A stretch of 64,000 nucleotides of DNA, from positions 1 through 64,000 of the forward strand of contig NZ_NAEW01000006.1 of NCBI RefSeq assembly GCF_002075345.1. The letters are read 5' to 3'. The position numbers were made by a program, and so were the translations under genes. Source of the DNA: Citrobacter braakii. Its GTDB lineage: Bacteria > Pseudomonadota > Gammaproteobacteria > Enterobacterales > Enterobacteriaceae. Position 1 is the first letter of the stretch; every line of letters begins with the position of its first letter. Below the pieces are notes generated by a model. It had not been told where the DNA came from. It saw only the letters and a program-made list of their open reading frames with translations, and made no database searches. Below, piece after piece: positions 46,373 through 55,539 of this stretch.

Positions 46373-47794
46373 TCAAGTATTCTCGCCAGCGGCGGTACTC
46401 TGGCTTTTTGCCGCCTGCTCCGCTTCCTGTTTTGCCAGCGTGCGGGCAAGGATAGTCGAGTATAGCGGCTTTCCACCCATAAATTGGGCTAATAGTGTTG
46501 CGCCAAGACAGGTAATAATCATTGGCAAAATGAGCTGATAGTTATCGGTCATCTCCAGCACCAGTACAATACCGGTTAGCGGTGCACGTACCGAAGCCGC
46601 CAGCAAAGCTCCCATTCCGGCAATGGCAAAGGTTCCGGCCTCCAGATGATACTGTGGAAAAGAGGCCGCCGCGGCCATACCGAACGCAGTGCCAAGTAAT
46701 GTGCCCAACGCCAGCATCGGGGCAAAAATCCCACCGGGCGCGCCGGACGAGAAGCACAACAGCGTGGTGATCACCCGGGTAATAAATATAAACAGCAGTA
46801 AACCGACGCTAAAATTACCCGCCGCGGCGATAGGAATCAGGTTAAACCCGCCGCCTGCCGCTTCCGGTTTAATTAATCCCAGGATCCCACACAGGCCACC
46901 AATCGCGCCGCCCATCAGCACCCATTTTTTAATTTCACCGCCGTGGAAGCGCTGGAACATATCCTGGGTACGCAACACCATGGTGTTGAACAACGGCCCG
47001 ACACAGCCAAAAATAAGCCCCAGCACAAGATACAGCCACAGCGTATTTACCGGCGCATTAGACAGCTTCCCGACTTCAATAATCGGTGCTTCACCGTTGA
47101 ACACACGAAACACGATGCTCGACATAATAACGCCGGTAAACACGGCTTTGATCGAGACGAGGTTATAGCGAAACTGCGGGCGCATCTCTTCAATAATGAA
47201 CAGGATCCCCGCCAGAGGCGCATTAAACGCCGCCGACAAACCCGCAGCCGCACCGGTGGCCAGCAGGGTATGTCGCGCTTCAGCGCTGCGCATGCGGAAA
47301 ATATCCAGCACCATGCGCCCAATGTTCCCGCCTATCTGTACGGTCGGCCCTTCTCGCCCGAGCACCATACCGGCTCCCAGCGTGCCCATGCCGCCAATAA
47401 ATTTCACCGGCAGAACGCGCCACCAGCGCACAGGTCGTAGCTCTTCCAGCGCGCCTTCAATCTCAGGGATCCCCGAGCCTCCCGCTTCCGGCGCAAATTT
47501 ACGAACCAGAAAATAGCCGACCATCGCCAGCAATGCAGAGAGAATAAACGCCAGCGGCCACAGCAGAATGGCATGGTCCGCAACCTGGGCCAGGGCGCCA
47601 ATGCGCTGATTTTGCACCCAGGTCACCGCTTTCTCAAATGCCACGCCAACAAGCCCCGTCACGGTACCGACAACGGCGGCCATCAACAGGATCGCCAACG
47701 GCGTTTTGTCGCGTTCCAGGAGTCGACGGATTTGATCCCTGCGGCGTAAACGCACAATTTGTTGTGCTTCAAAAGAGGGAGAGTCAGTCTTCAT
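46373..47794 (-). CDS. clcA: H+/Cl- exchange transporter ClcA
   Basis: Inner-membrane CLC antiporter (2 Cl- : 1 H+) that supports extreme acid resistance. It is 473 residues, the E. coli length, with many membrane helices. The selectivity motifs are [21 protein letters not shown] with the gating Glu, and [14 protein letters not shown]. It runs toward erpA with an 81 bp gap and diverges from hemL. Confidence 0.96.
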   Translation of the reverse strand: MKTDSPSFEAQQIVRLRRRDQIRRLLERDKTPLAILLMAAVVGTVTGLVGVAFEKAVTWVQNQRIGALAQVADHAILLWPLAFILSALLAMVGYFLVRKFAPEAGGSGIPEIEGALEELRPVRWWRVLPVKFIGGMGTLGAGMVLGREGPTVQIGGNIGRMVLDIFRMRSAEARHTLLATGAAAGLSAAFNAPLAGILFIIEEMRPQFRYNLVSIKAVFTGVIMSSIVFRVFNGEAPIIEVGKLSNAPVNTLWLYLVLGLIFGCVGPLFNTMVLRTQDMFQRFHGGEIKKWVLMGGAIGGLCGILGLIKPEAAGGGFNLIPIAAAGNFSVGLLLFIFITRVITTLLCFSSGAPGGIFAPMLALGTLLGTAFGMAAAASFPQYHLEAGTFAIAGMGALLAASVRAPLTGIVLVLEMTDNYQLILPMIITCLGATLLAQFMGGKPLYSTILARTLAKQEAEQAAKSQSTAAGENT

Positions 47795-47962
47795 CAGATG
47801 ATCATTAATTGGTAATACAAATACGGAATCGGCATTCTACTCGCACATTTCACGAAAATCCCCTGCAAATCGCATTGTTTCAATTGCGTAAAACTTTCAT
47901 AACCTTCTCTGAATAACTAGAATAGCGGGCATTTACTTTTTCTACGAACCAGGACCCCATCC

Positions 47963-49243
47963 ATGAGTAAGTCTGAAAATCTCTACAGCGCAGCACGCGA
48001 ACTTATCCCTGGCGGCGTTAACTCCCCCGTTCGCGCCTTTACTGGCGTGGGTGGTACTCCGCTGTTTATCGAAAAAGCGGACGGCGCGTATCTGTACGAT
48101 GTCGATGGTAAAGCCTATGTCGATTACGTCGGTTCCTGGGGACCGATGGTACTGGGCCATAACCACCCGGCAATTCGCAATGCGGTGATTGAAGCCGCAG
48201 AGCGCGGTTTAAGCTTCGGCGCGCCGACCGAGATGGAAGTGAAAATGGCGGAGCTGGTCACTGAACTTGTGCCGACCATGGATATGGTGCGTATGGTGAA
48301 CTCCGGTACGGAAGCGACGATGAGCGCAATCCGTCTGGCGCGCGGTTTCACCGGTCGCGATAAGATCATCAAATTTGAAGGCTGCTATCACGGTCATGCC
48401 GACTGCCTGCTGGTTAAAGCTGGTTCCGGCGCGTTAACGCTGGGTCAGCCAAACTCCCCGGGCGTTCCAGCCGATTTTGCGAAACACACCCTGACCTGCA
48501 CCTACAACGATCTCTCTTCAGTTCGTGCGGCATTTGAACAGTATCCGCAGGAGATCGCCTGCATTATCGTTGAGCCGGTCGCAGGCAACATGAACTGCAT
48601 CCCGCCGCTGCCAGAATTCCTGCCGGGCCTGCGTGCCCTGTGTGATGAGTTTGGCGCACTGTTGATCATCGATGAAGTCATGACCGGTTTCCGCGTGGCG
48701 CTAGCCGGTGCGCAGGATTATTACGGCGTCGTTCCGGATCTGACCTGCCTTGGCAAAATCATCGGTGGCGGGATGCCCGTTGGCGCATTCGGCGGTCGCC
48801 GTGATGTGATGGACGCGCTGGCGCCGACCGGTCCGGTTTATCAGGCGGGTACGCTTTCAGGTAACCCGATTGCGATGGCAGCAGGTTTTGCTTGTCTGAA
48901 CGAAGTGGCCCAGCCGGGTATTCATGAAACGCTAAATGAACTGACGACGCGTCTGGCGGAAGGTCTGCTGGAAGCCGCCGAAGAGACGAATATTCCGCTG
49001 GTGGTTAACCATGTGGGCGGGATGTTCGGGATTTTCTTCACCGATGCAGAAACCGTGACCTGCTATCAGGATGTGATGGCATGCGACGTTGAACGCTTCA
49101 AGCGTTTCTTCCACATGATGCTGGATGAAGGGATTTACCTGGCGCCGTCCGCCTTCGAAGCGGGCTTTATGTCCGTCGCGCACAGTGAAGACGATATCAA
49201 TAACACCATCGACGCCGCGCGCCGGGTGTTTGCGAAATTGTAA
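47963..49243 (+). CDS. hemL: Glutamate-1-semialdehyde 2,1-aminomutase
   Basis: PLP enzyme forming 5-aminolevulinate from glutamate-1-semialdehyde, the last step of the C5 route to haem. It is 426 residues. The internal aldimine Lys265 is in [47 protein letters not shown] and [11 protein letters not shown] are typical class III aminotransferase motifs. It stands alone between clcA (divergent) and the fhu operon (convergent). Confidence 0.97.
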   Translation: MSKSENLYSAARELIPGGVNSPVRAFTGVGGTPLFIEKADGAYLYDVDGKAYVDYVGSWGPMVLGHNHPAIRNAVIEAAERGLSFGAPTEMEVKMAELVTELVPTMDMVRMVNSGTEATMSAIRLARGFTGRDKIIKFEGCYHGHADCLLVKAGSGALTLGQPNSPGVPADFAKHTLTCTYNDLSSVRAAFEQYPQEIACIIVEPVAGNMNCIPPLPEFLPGLRALCDEFGALLIIDEVMTGFRVALAGAQDYYGVVPDLTCLGKIIGGGMPVGAFGGRRDVMDALAPTGPVYQAGTLSGNPIAMAAGFACLNEVAQPGIHETLNELTTRLAEGLLEAAEETNIPLVVNHVGGMFGIFFTDAETVTCYQDVMACDVERFKRFFHMMLDEGIYLAPSAFEAGFMSVAHSEDDINNTIDAARRVFAKL

Positions 49244-49263
49244 AAGATAACGCCCAGAAATAA

Positions 49264-49302
49264 CGTAGGCCGGGTAAGGCGAAGCCGCCACCCGGCTTTT
49301 TT
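49264..49302 (+). terminator. REP-type terminator after hemL
   Basis: GTAGGCCGGGT pairs with ACCCGGC around GGCGAAGCC, a REP palindrome, and is followed by six T. It lies between the convergent hemL and fhuB ends and likely stops hemL transcripts. Confidence 0.82.
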
Positions 49303-49343
49303 ATTGCCGAATGGCGACGCAGCCTAAATGGAAGGGTTAAACC

Positions 49344-51326
49344 TCAGCGACTCTGCTTACGTAGCAGATAGATAAAGTACGGCGCGCCAATAAACGTCGA
49401 CAGTAATCCTGCCGGGATCTGGTACGGAAACAGCACCATCCTGCCGCACCAGTCAGCAAAGACCAGCAGCACACCTCCCGCCAGCGCCGAAATCAGCATA
49501 TGCGGCATCGCGCGACGAAAACCCATCATTCGGGCAATATGCGGAGCCATCAGCCCGACAAAACTCAACGGTCCAATGGTCATGGTTGCTGTCGCCGTTA
49601 GCCCCGCAGCCAACAGCAGTAACCCCACGCGTGACGGCGTGATCGCCATACCCACCGCACGCGCCGTATCGCCGCCGAGCGGTAAAATCGTCAGCCAACG
49701 ACGGCACAGCGGCGTCAGCGCCAGCAGGATAACCATCACAATCCCGGTGCGCAGTACCTGTTCGCCCGTCGCGTTATAAGTTGAGCCGGAGATCCAGGTC
49801 AGCACGCCCGCCATACGCGGATCGCCGCTGGCCTGCAGCATCATCAACAACATAGTAAACGCCGTACTGAGCGCCATCCCTGCCAGCAGCATACGGTGCG
49901 GCGAAAAACCACCGCGCCCGGCGGCAATCATAATGATAAGCAAGGTGACCGCAGCCCCGAGGCTCCCTGCGGGCAGCAGCCAGCCAAAGGCATTTCCGGG
50001 GACCAGAAACAGCATTAACACCACGCCAAATGCCGCGCCGGAGCTAATGCCCAGAACTTCCGGGCTAGCCATTGGGTTTCCGGTCAGACGCTGAATAATA
50101 CAGCCCGCTACCGCCAGCATAACCCCGGCAATCAACGCCGCCAGAATACGTGGCCAGCGCCAGGGCATCAGTTCATCCAGCATCGCGCCGCTGGCCCATG
50201 TCCAGCCGTGCGCATCGCGGCCAAACGACAGCGCCACCACCAGAGCCAGCAGCAAAACCACCCCGCCCGCCAGCGCAAACATCAGTACATTCTGACGCTC
50301 CGCGGCGATACGGTTGCTGGCATTCATATCCGGTGCGCTCATACTTCTAAGGCGCGGCAACAACCACAGCAGCAATGGCGCGCCAATCAGCGCCGTCACC
50401 GAACCGGTGGAGACTTCCATCCATACGCGGGTCAGCCACAGAATGATTTGGTCAGAGAGCCAGAGGATCAACGCACCAATCAGCGGGGCCAGCATCAGAC
50501 GCGCCAACAGACGCCGCGCGCCGAGCATTTTCGCCAGCAGCGGTGCAAAGAGGCCAATAAAGCCGATAATCCCAACCGCGTTAACCAGCAAAGCGCTGAT
50601 GACAATCGCCAGCGATAAGGCCGCCAGGCGCGCCAGCGACAACGCCAGACCTAGGTTACGCGCCACGCCATCATCCAGTCCCATCAGCGTCATTGGACGC
50701 AACAGCAGCAGAGTCAGCATCACGCCGCCCAGCAGCTGTGGCCACAGTCGCTGTACGCCGCTCCAGTCGGTTTGGGTTAGCGTGCCGCTGCTCCATAAAA
50801 ACATGCTTTGCAGTTGATCGTGATGGAAGATAACCATCAACTGGTTAATCGCCCCGCAGTACAGGCTGACCACCAGTCCGGCAAGGATTAACGTCACCGG
50901 AGAAAGACGTTTGCCCCAGGCGACGCCAAACACCAGCGCCCCAACGACACAAGCACCTGCCAGCGCAGCAAATTGCGTGGTGAGCGCACCGGGAATAGCC
51001 CACAGCGTCGTGACGGTAATGCCCAACTGCGCACCGGTCGCAACGCCTAGCGTGGTTGGCTCCGCCAGTGGGTTACGCAGCACCTGCTGAAACAATACGC
51101 CGACCAGTCCCAGCCCGGCACCGACCAACAGCGAAATCGCCAGCCTCGGCAGCAGGCTGTAGTGGAAAACCATCTGTTTAATGGCATCGATATCCGGTGA
51201 CCAGATAGCCTGTTGCCACTGGTTGCGCGGTAGCGCAACGGAGAAGTTAACCCATGTGAGCCAACAGGCGGCAACAAACAGAACCGTCAGCAGGAGAATG
51301 GGGAACAGCGCGATACGTTTACTCAC
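49344..51326 (-). CDS. fhuB: Ferric hydroxamate ABC transporter permease
   Basis: Fused double permease of the BtuC/FecCD type forming the whole transmembrane channel for ferric hydroxamates. The 660-residue protein is two homologous halves of ~320 residues, each with about ten membrane segments. Both carry the family's FIGLFAPLLAKMLG / FVGLMAPHIARMMGF coupling motif. Its start overlaps the fhuD stop by 4 bp. Confidence 0.96.
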   Translation of the reverse strand: MSKRIALFPILLLTVLFVAACWLTWVNFSVALPRNQWQQAIWSPDIDAIKQMVFHYSLLPRLAISLLVGAGLGLVGVLFQQVLRNPLAEPTTLGVATGAQLGITVTTLWAIPGALTTQFAALAGACVVGALVFGVAWGKRLSPVTLILAGLVVSLYCGAINQLMVIFHHDQLQSMFLWSSGTLTQTDWSGVQRLWPQLLGGVMLTLLLLRPMTLMGLDDGVARNLGLALSLARLAALSLAIVISALLVNAVGIIGFIGLFAPLLAKMLGARRLLARLMLAPLIGALILWLSDQIILWLTRVWMEVSTGSVTALIGAPLLLWLLPRLRSMSAPDMNASNRIAAERQNVLMFALAGGVVLLLALVVALSFGRDAHGWTWASGAMLDELMPWRWPRILAALIAGVMLAVAGCIIQRLTGNPMASPEVLGISSGAAFGVVLMLFLVPGNAFGWLLPAGSLGAAVTLLIIMIAAGRGGFSPHRMLLAGMALSTAFTMLLMMLQASGDPRMAGVLTWISGSTYNATGEQVLRTGIVMVILLALTPLCRRWLTILPLGGDTARAVGMAITPSRVGLLLLAAGLTATATMTIGPLSFVGLMAPHIARMMGFRRAMPHMLISALAGGVLLVFADWCGRMVLFPYQIPAGLLSTFIGAPYFIYLLRKQSR

Positions 51327-52213
51327 GCTTTGCCTCCCAGCGCATTATCCAGAATGCGGGCAAAATGCATGGCTGATAGCGTTGCGCCATAGAACCAGAC
51401 GGCCGGTACGCGCTGAAAACGTCCGCTGCGAACAAAGGGCATCGCCTGCCACAACGGCGTAGACATCAGTGCAGCCATCTCTTTATCGTTGCCGTGATCA
51501 AAGCACAATACATCGACATCCTGAAAAGCAGCCAGACGGTCAATACTCACGGCAGTGCTGCCCCAAAAGTTTGTCTCTCCCTGCCAGGCGTTGGAGATCC
51601 CATATTCGTCCAGCACGTCCTGAAACAGGCTGTTTGGGCCAAACACCAGCATATGCCGCGAATCAAGCAGAGAGGTGAGAAGCACAGGGCGCGCACCGCG
51701 TTGAATGAAGCGCGGCTTCAGGCTGGCAATAAAACGATCATACTCAGTCAGATGGCGTTCAGCAGAGTCCTGCAGATTGAACAATTGCGCCATTTCCTGC
51801 AGCGATTGTCGCGCAACGACCAGCGGTTTTTTACCGTCGCTGAAGTTAAATCCCCGACCAGGTGCAATACGTGCCAGCTTTTCAGGGGAAGGACCATAGC
51901 CTGCCGACCAGAGCAGAAACGAGGGTTTCATTTCGGTCAGCAGTTCAAGATTGGGTTCCGTGCGTAGCCCGACATCAATCACCGAGTCCGGTAGAGGTGG
52001 CTCACTGACCCACAGCTTGTAGTTAGGGATATCCGCAATGCCATACGGCGTAATACCCAGCGCCAGCAACAGCTCTACCGGCAGCCATTCCAGCGCCACA
52101 ATACGCTGCGGATCAATCGCCGCGGCGGACGCCGTATTCATCCGCCACAGCAGCGGCGAGAGCGCCATCGCCGTAAGCAGACGCCGACGGGTAATATGAT
52201 GTAATTCAATCAT
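51323..52213 (-). CDS. fhuD: Ferric hydroxamate-binding periplasmic protein
   Basis: Periplasmic carrier that takes ferrichrome and other hydroxamates from FhuA to FhuBC. The 296-residue precursor opens with HHITRRRLLTAMALSPLLW, a twin-arginine type signal. The long-helix class III binding fold follows (RIVALEWLPVELLLALGITP). It overlaps fhuC by one base (TAATG) and fhuB by four, so the three are co-translated. Confidence 0.96.
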   Translation of the reverse strand: MIELHHITRRRLLTAMALSPLLWRMNTASAAAIDPQRIVALEWLPVELLLALGITPYGIADIPNYKLWVSEPPLPDSVIDVGLRTEPNLELLTEMKPSFLLWSAGYGPSPEKLARIAPGRGFNFSDGKKPLVVARQSLQEMAQLFNLQDSAERHLTEYDRFIASLKPRFIQRGARPVLLTSLLDSRHMLVFGPNSLFQDVLDEYGISNAWQGETNFWGSTAVSIDRLAAFQDVDVLCFDHGNDKEMAALMSTPLWQAMPFVRSGRFQRVPAVWFYGATLSAMHFARILDNALGGKA

Positions 52214-53010
52214 TAATAGACAAAACTCACGGGTGCGGCACCGGCCGGATGCGGCAAAATGCCCATCGGGATACCGTAAATCTGTTCCAGAGTTTCACTG
52301 CGCATCAGTTCAGCAGGCGTTCCTTGCGCAATCATTTCACCACCGCGCAGCGCAACTAAGTAATCGCAGTAGCGGGCCGCCATGTTGATATCATGCAGCA
52401 CCGCAATCACCGTTAGCCCACGCTGCTGGCTTAAGCGATGCACCAGCGCCAGCACGTCAACCTGATGAGCGATATCCAGCGCGGAAGTCGGCTCATCAAG
52501 CAGCAGACAGCGGCTGTCCTGCGCCACCAGCATGGCAATCCACGCACGCTGGCGTTCTCCGCCGGACAGGCTATCCACCAGGCGATGCGCCAACGGTTTT
52601 AAGCCGACCAACGAAATAGCTTCTTCTACTTTCTCTCTGTCGGCAACGCCAAAACGTCCCAGCGCCCCGTGCCACGGATAGCGGCCAATCGCCACCAGTT
52701 CACGCACCGTCATCCCTTCGGCCTGCGGCAACTGCTGCGGCAGATAGGCGACCTTGCGGGCAAACGCTTTACTGCCCCAGTTCTCCAGCGGCTGTTCGTC
52801 GAGCAGGATTTCACCTTCCGACGGCGGCTGATGACGTCCCAGCATTTTCAATAACGTCGATTTTCCGGACCCGTTGTGACCGATAAGGCCGGTCACTTTC
52901 CCCACCGGAAAAGTTAATGAGAGAGGATGCAAAAGCGTGCGGCCAGGCACACGAAAGGAGACATTACGCAACGCGAAAGTGGTGTCGGGATGGGATCTGT
53001 TTTCCTGCAT
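52213..53010 (-). CDS. fhuC: Ferric hydroxamate ABC transporter ATPase
   Basis: Cytoplasmic ATPase energising FhuB. The start MQENRS gives 265 residues, the E. coli length; three upstream codons are ignored. Walker A is GHNGSGKST, the signature LSGGERQR, Walker B CLLLDEPTSALD, and the switch His lies in AVLHDINMAAR. It lies 47 bp after fhuA in the Fur-controlled fhuACDB operon. Confidence 0.97.
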   Translation of the reverse strand: MQENRSHPDTTFALRNVSFRVPGRTLLHPLSLTFPVGKVTGLIGHNGSGKSTLLKMLGRHQPPSEGEILLDEQPLENWGSKAFARKVAYLPQQLPQAEGMTVRELVAIGRYPWHGALGRFGVADREKVEEAISLVGLKPLAHRLVDSLSGGERQRAWIAMLVAQDSRCLLLDEPTSALDIAHQVDVLALVHRLSQQRGLTVIAVLHDINMAARYCDYLVALRGGEMIAQGTPAELMRSETLEQIYGIPMGILPHPAGAAPVSFVY

Positions 53011-53057
53011 AGCAGCCAACTTGTAAAACGGGCACGCAAAGCGTGCCCAAAAAGAAA

Positions 53058-55307
53058 TTAGAAACGGAAGGTTGCGGTTGCAACGACCTGACGTTCTGCG
53101 CCCCAGAAGCAGCCATAGGTATTGAAGCAGCTGGCGACGTACTCACGGTCAAACAGGTTGTTCACATGCAGCGCCACGTTGGAACCCGCCATGCCGACGC
53201 GCGCCAGATCGTAACGTACTAACGCATCCACCAGCGTATAGCTTCCCACTTTGAAGGAGTTTGCCGGATCGCCATAGCTGGAGCCAGTATAACGAACCCC
53301 CGTACCCAACGTCAGCCCGGAAAGCGCGCCGTCATAAAGGGTGTAATCTCCCCACAGTGATGCCATATGTTTTGGCACCTGAGCAGGCGTGTTACCTTTG
53401 TAGTTGGTGTCAGTGGTGTATTCCGCATCGGTATAGGTATAAGAACCGACCACGTTAACGCTGGCTGAGAGCGCCGCTTTCGCTTCAATTTCCACACCAC
53501 GTGAGCGAATTTCACCGCCTTCAACTGACCAGAATGATCCGTTCGGGTCGGCCATCAGGTTGTTGGTTTTGGTCAACTGGTAAACAGCACCGGTGATCAC
53601 GATCGGACGATCGCTCGGCACATACTTCACGCCCGCTTCGTACTGCTTACCTTTAGATGGAGTAAAGATATTACCGCTTTCCCCGACCTGAGAACTAGGT
53701 TCAAACGATTCGCTGTAGCTGAAATACGGAGTCACACCGTTGTCGAACAGGTAGTTAACACCGCCACGCCAGGTGAACTGTCTGTCATCACGGGAATCCA
53801 GCACGCCAGAAACGCGGTTCAGTGAGTCCTGCTTAGCCCAGTCGTAACGACCGCCCAGAGTGACCAGCACCTTATCCCACTGCATCTGATCCTGAGCGTA
53901 CAGGCCCGTTTGTTCCTGTTTATTCAGAACTCGGTAGGCAGCGCCCGGTCCAGTATGTGCCCCAAAATCAAAGTCGCTGCGATCAAGGTTATAAATATCT
54001 GAAGGCGCTACCGAACCAGCCCAACCAAACCAGGAGTTGATATCGTTACGCATCCGCATATAGTCAACGCCGGTCAGCAATGTGTGATCCACGGAACCGG
54101 TAGCGAATTTGCTCTGCAACTGGGTATCAACAGCGAAGTTCTGCAATTTCTCATTATCGTCAACATACTGACGAGTCAGCGTGTGAGCCCACTCGGACTG
54201 AGGAACGCTGGCGCAAGGACTGTTAGCCGGATCCTTTGTATAGAGCGGATCAGAGCACATACCGTAGCCATACACGCTGTTCTGCGAAACCTTGTTTTGC
54301 GCGTAACGCAGGTTCTGACGCACGGTAAAGGTGTCGTTAAATTCGTGGTCGAAGCTGTAGCCCACCATCTTCTCGTTACGAGAGTAGGTATTGTTGTTCG
54401 CACCTTCGTTGAAATCGGTAGGCAGACGCTTGCCGTTCGGCAGCTCAGTCACCGTCCCCTCTTTCGGCAACCAGCCGTAATAGCCAGTTTCCGGCTCGTT
54501 CTGGAAGTAGGAGAGGAAGGTAAAGTTCGTTTTATCATCCGGACGCCATGTGAACGATGGCGCGATGGCGTAGCGTTGTTCTTCCGCGCCCTGCTGCTGC
54601 GCATTCGCGGAACGCGCCAGGCCGGTCAGGCGGTATGAGTACACACCATCGTCATCCAGCGCATCGCTGAAGTCAAAACCGGTCTGGAACAGGCTGTCAG
54701 TGCCCATCTTGAACTGAATTTCTTTTAACGGCTCTGTGGTCGGGCGTTTGCTGACCATGTTCAACAAGCCACCAGGGTTACTCTTTCCGTAAAGAACGGA
54801 AACCGGACCGCGCATCACTTCAGCGCGTTCCAGCATATACGGGTCGATTACCGCATCGTTGTAGAAGTTACCCTGCATCTTCAGGCCATTCAGATAGTTA
54901 TTCTGACTTTGGCCGTCGGCGGCAAATCCGCGAATAATCAGGTAGTCATAGGTGTTAGACGCGCCGCGGGTGCCTACGGCTACGCCTGGCGTGTAGCTGA
55001 GCGCCTCTTTAACTGATTTCGGCTGATGCAACGCCATCTCTTCGGCGGTGACCACTGAAATAGACTGAGGAACTTTTTGAATCGGGGTGTCAGTTTTGGT
55101 CGCCGTAGCAGACTGTCGTGCGGCGATGGTTGCCGCTGGCCCCCATGCGCTTTCTTGTGCGGCAGGAGCAGCAGTTACGGTGATGGTTTCTTCTTTCGGG
55201 TCAACCGCCGCCTGTGCATAGACAGACATGCCGCTAACCGCTGTGGCTACCACTACTGCGATTTTACGCAGCGATGAACTTGGCTGAGCAGTTTTAAGAC
55301 GCGCCAT
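53058..55307 (-). CDS. fhuA: Ferrichrome outer-membrane receptor FhuA
   Basis: TonB-dependent receptor for ferrichrome and, in E. coli, receptor for phages T1, T5 and phi80, colicin M and microcin J25. The 749-residue precursor (E. coli 747) has a signal peptide ending YAQA, the TonB box ETITVTA, a plug domain to about 190 (SISVVTAEEM, RGPVSVLYGKSNPGGLLN) and a 22-strand barrel ending in Phe. Barrel strands are well conserved but extracellular loops (around 53930-54050 and 54150-54285) diverge from E. coli, so phage sensitivity cannot be assumed. Confidence 0.97.
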   Translation of the reverse strand: MARLKTAQPSSSLRKIAVVVATAVSGMSVYAQAAVDPKEETITVTAAPAAQESAWGPAATIAARQSATATKTDTPIQKVPQSISVVTAEEMALHQPKSVKEALSYTPGVAVGTRGASNTYDYLIIRGFAADGQSQNNYLNGLKMQGNFYNDAVIDPYMLERAEVMRGPVSVLYGKSNPGGLLNMVSKRPTTEPLKEIQFKMGTDSLFQTGFDFSDALDDDGVYSYRLTGLARSANAQQQGAEEQRYAIAPSFTWRPDDKTNFTFLSYFQNEPETGYYGWLPKEGTVTELPNGKRLPTDFNEGANNNTYSRNEKMVGYSFDHEFNDTFTVRQNLRYAQNKVSQNSVYGYGMCSDPLYTKDPANSPCASVPQSEWAHTLTRQYVDDNEKLQNFAVDTQLQSKFATGSVDHTLLTGVDYMRMRNDINSWFGWAGSVAPSDIYNLDRSDFDFGAHTGPGAAYRVLNKQEQTGLYAQDQMQWDKVLVTLGGRYDWAKQDSLNRVSGVLDSRDDRQFTWRGGVNYLFDNGVTPYFSYSESFEPSSQVGESGNIFTPSKGKQYEAGVKYVPSDRPIVITGAVYQLTKTNNLMADPNGSFWSVEGGEIRSRGVEIEAKAALSASVNVVGSYTYTDAEYTTDTNYKGNTPAQVPKHMASLWGDYTLYDGALSGLTLGTGVRYTGSSYGDPANSFKVGSYTLVDALVRYDLARVGMAGSNVALHVNNLFDREYVASCFNTYGCFWGAERQVVATATFRF

Positions 55308-55330
55308 TGGTATTTCTCTGATGAAAGTGA

Positions 55331-55360
55331 ATGATAACGTAAACGAGAATTATTATTATA
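55331..55360 (-). promoter_or_regulatory. fhuA promoter region with Fur-box-like sequence
   Basis: An A/T-rich stretch ATGATAACGT...GAATTATTATTATA resembles overlapping Fur hexamers (GATAAT-type). On the minus strand a TATAAT -10 (55355-55360) is embedded in it. Position 25-55 bp upstream of fhuA fits iron repression by Fur, which is established for E. coli fhuA. The -35 is weak. Confidence 0.6.
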
Positions 55361-55505
55361 ACGGCAGCATAATATTCGAAACTCTGGCGAGATAGCAAGC
55401 AATACGCGTCCCTACTAAAACTGAGGGGTTAAGAAATAACCAGATGAAAAGAAAGGGTTAATAAATTAGGCTGGAATGTTATTCGGCCCTGAGAATGGAC
55501 CAAAG

Positions 55506-55531
55506 AAGAAAAACCCGCCGAAGCGGGTTTT
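55506..55531 (-). terminator. mrcB terminator
   Basis: AAACCCGC / GCGGGTTT forms an 8 bp stem with loop CGAA; on the minus strand it runs into TTCTTCTTT. It lies just after the mrcB stop. Sequence between it and the fhuA promoter shows nothing else recognisable. Confidence 0.85.
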
Positions 55532-55539
55532 GAGCAATA

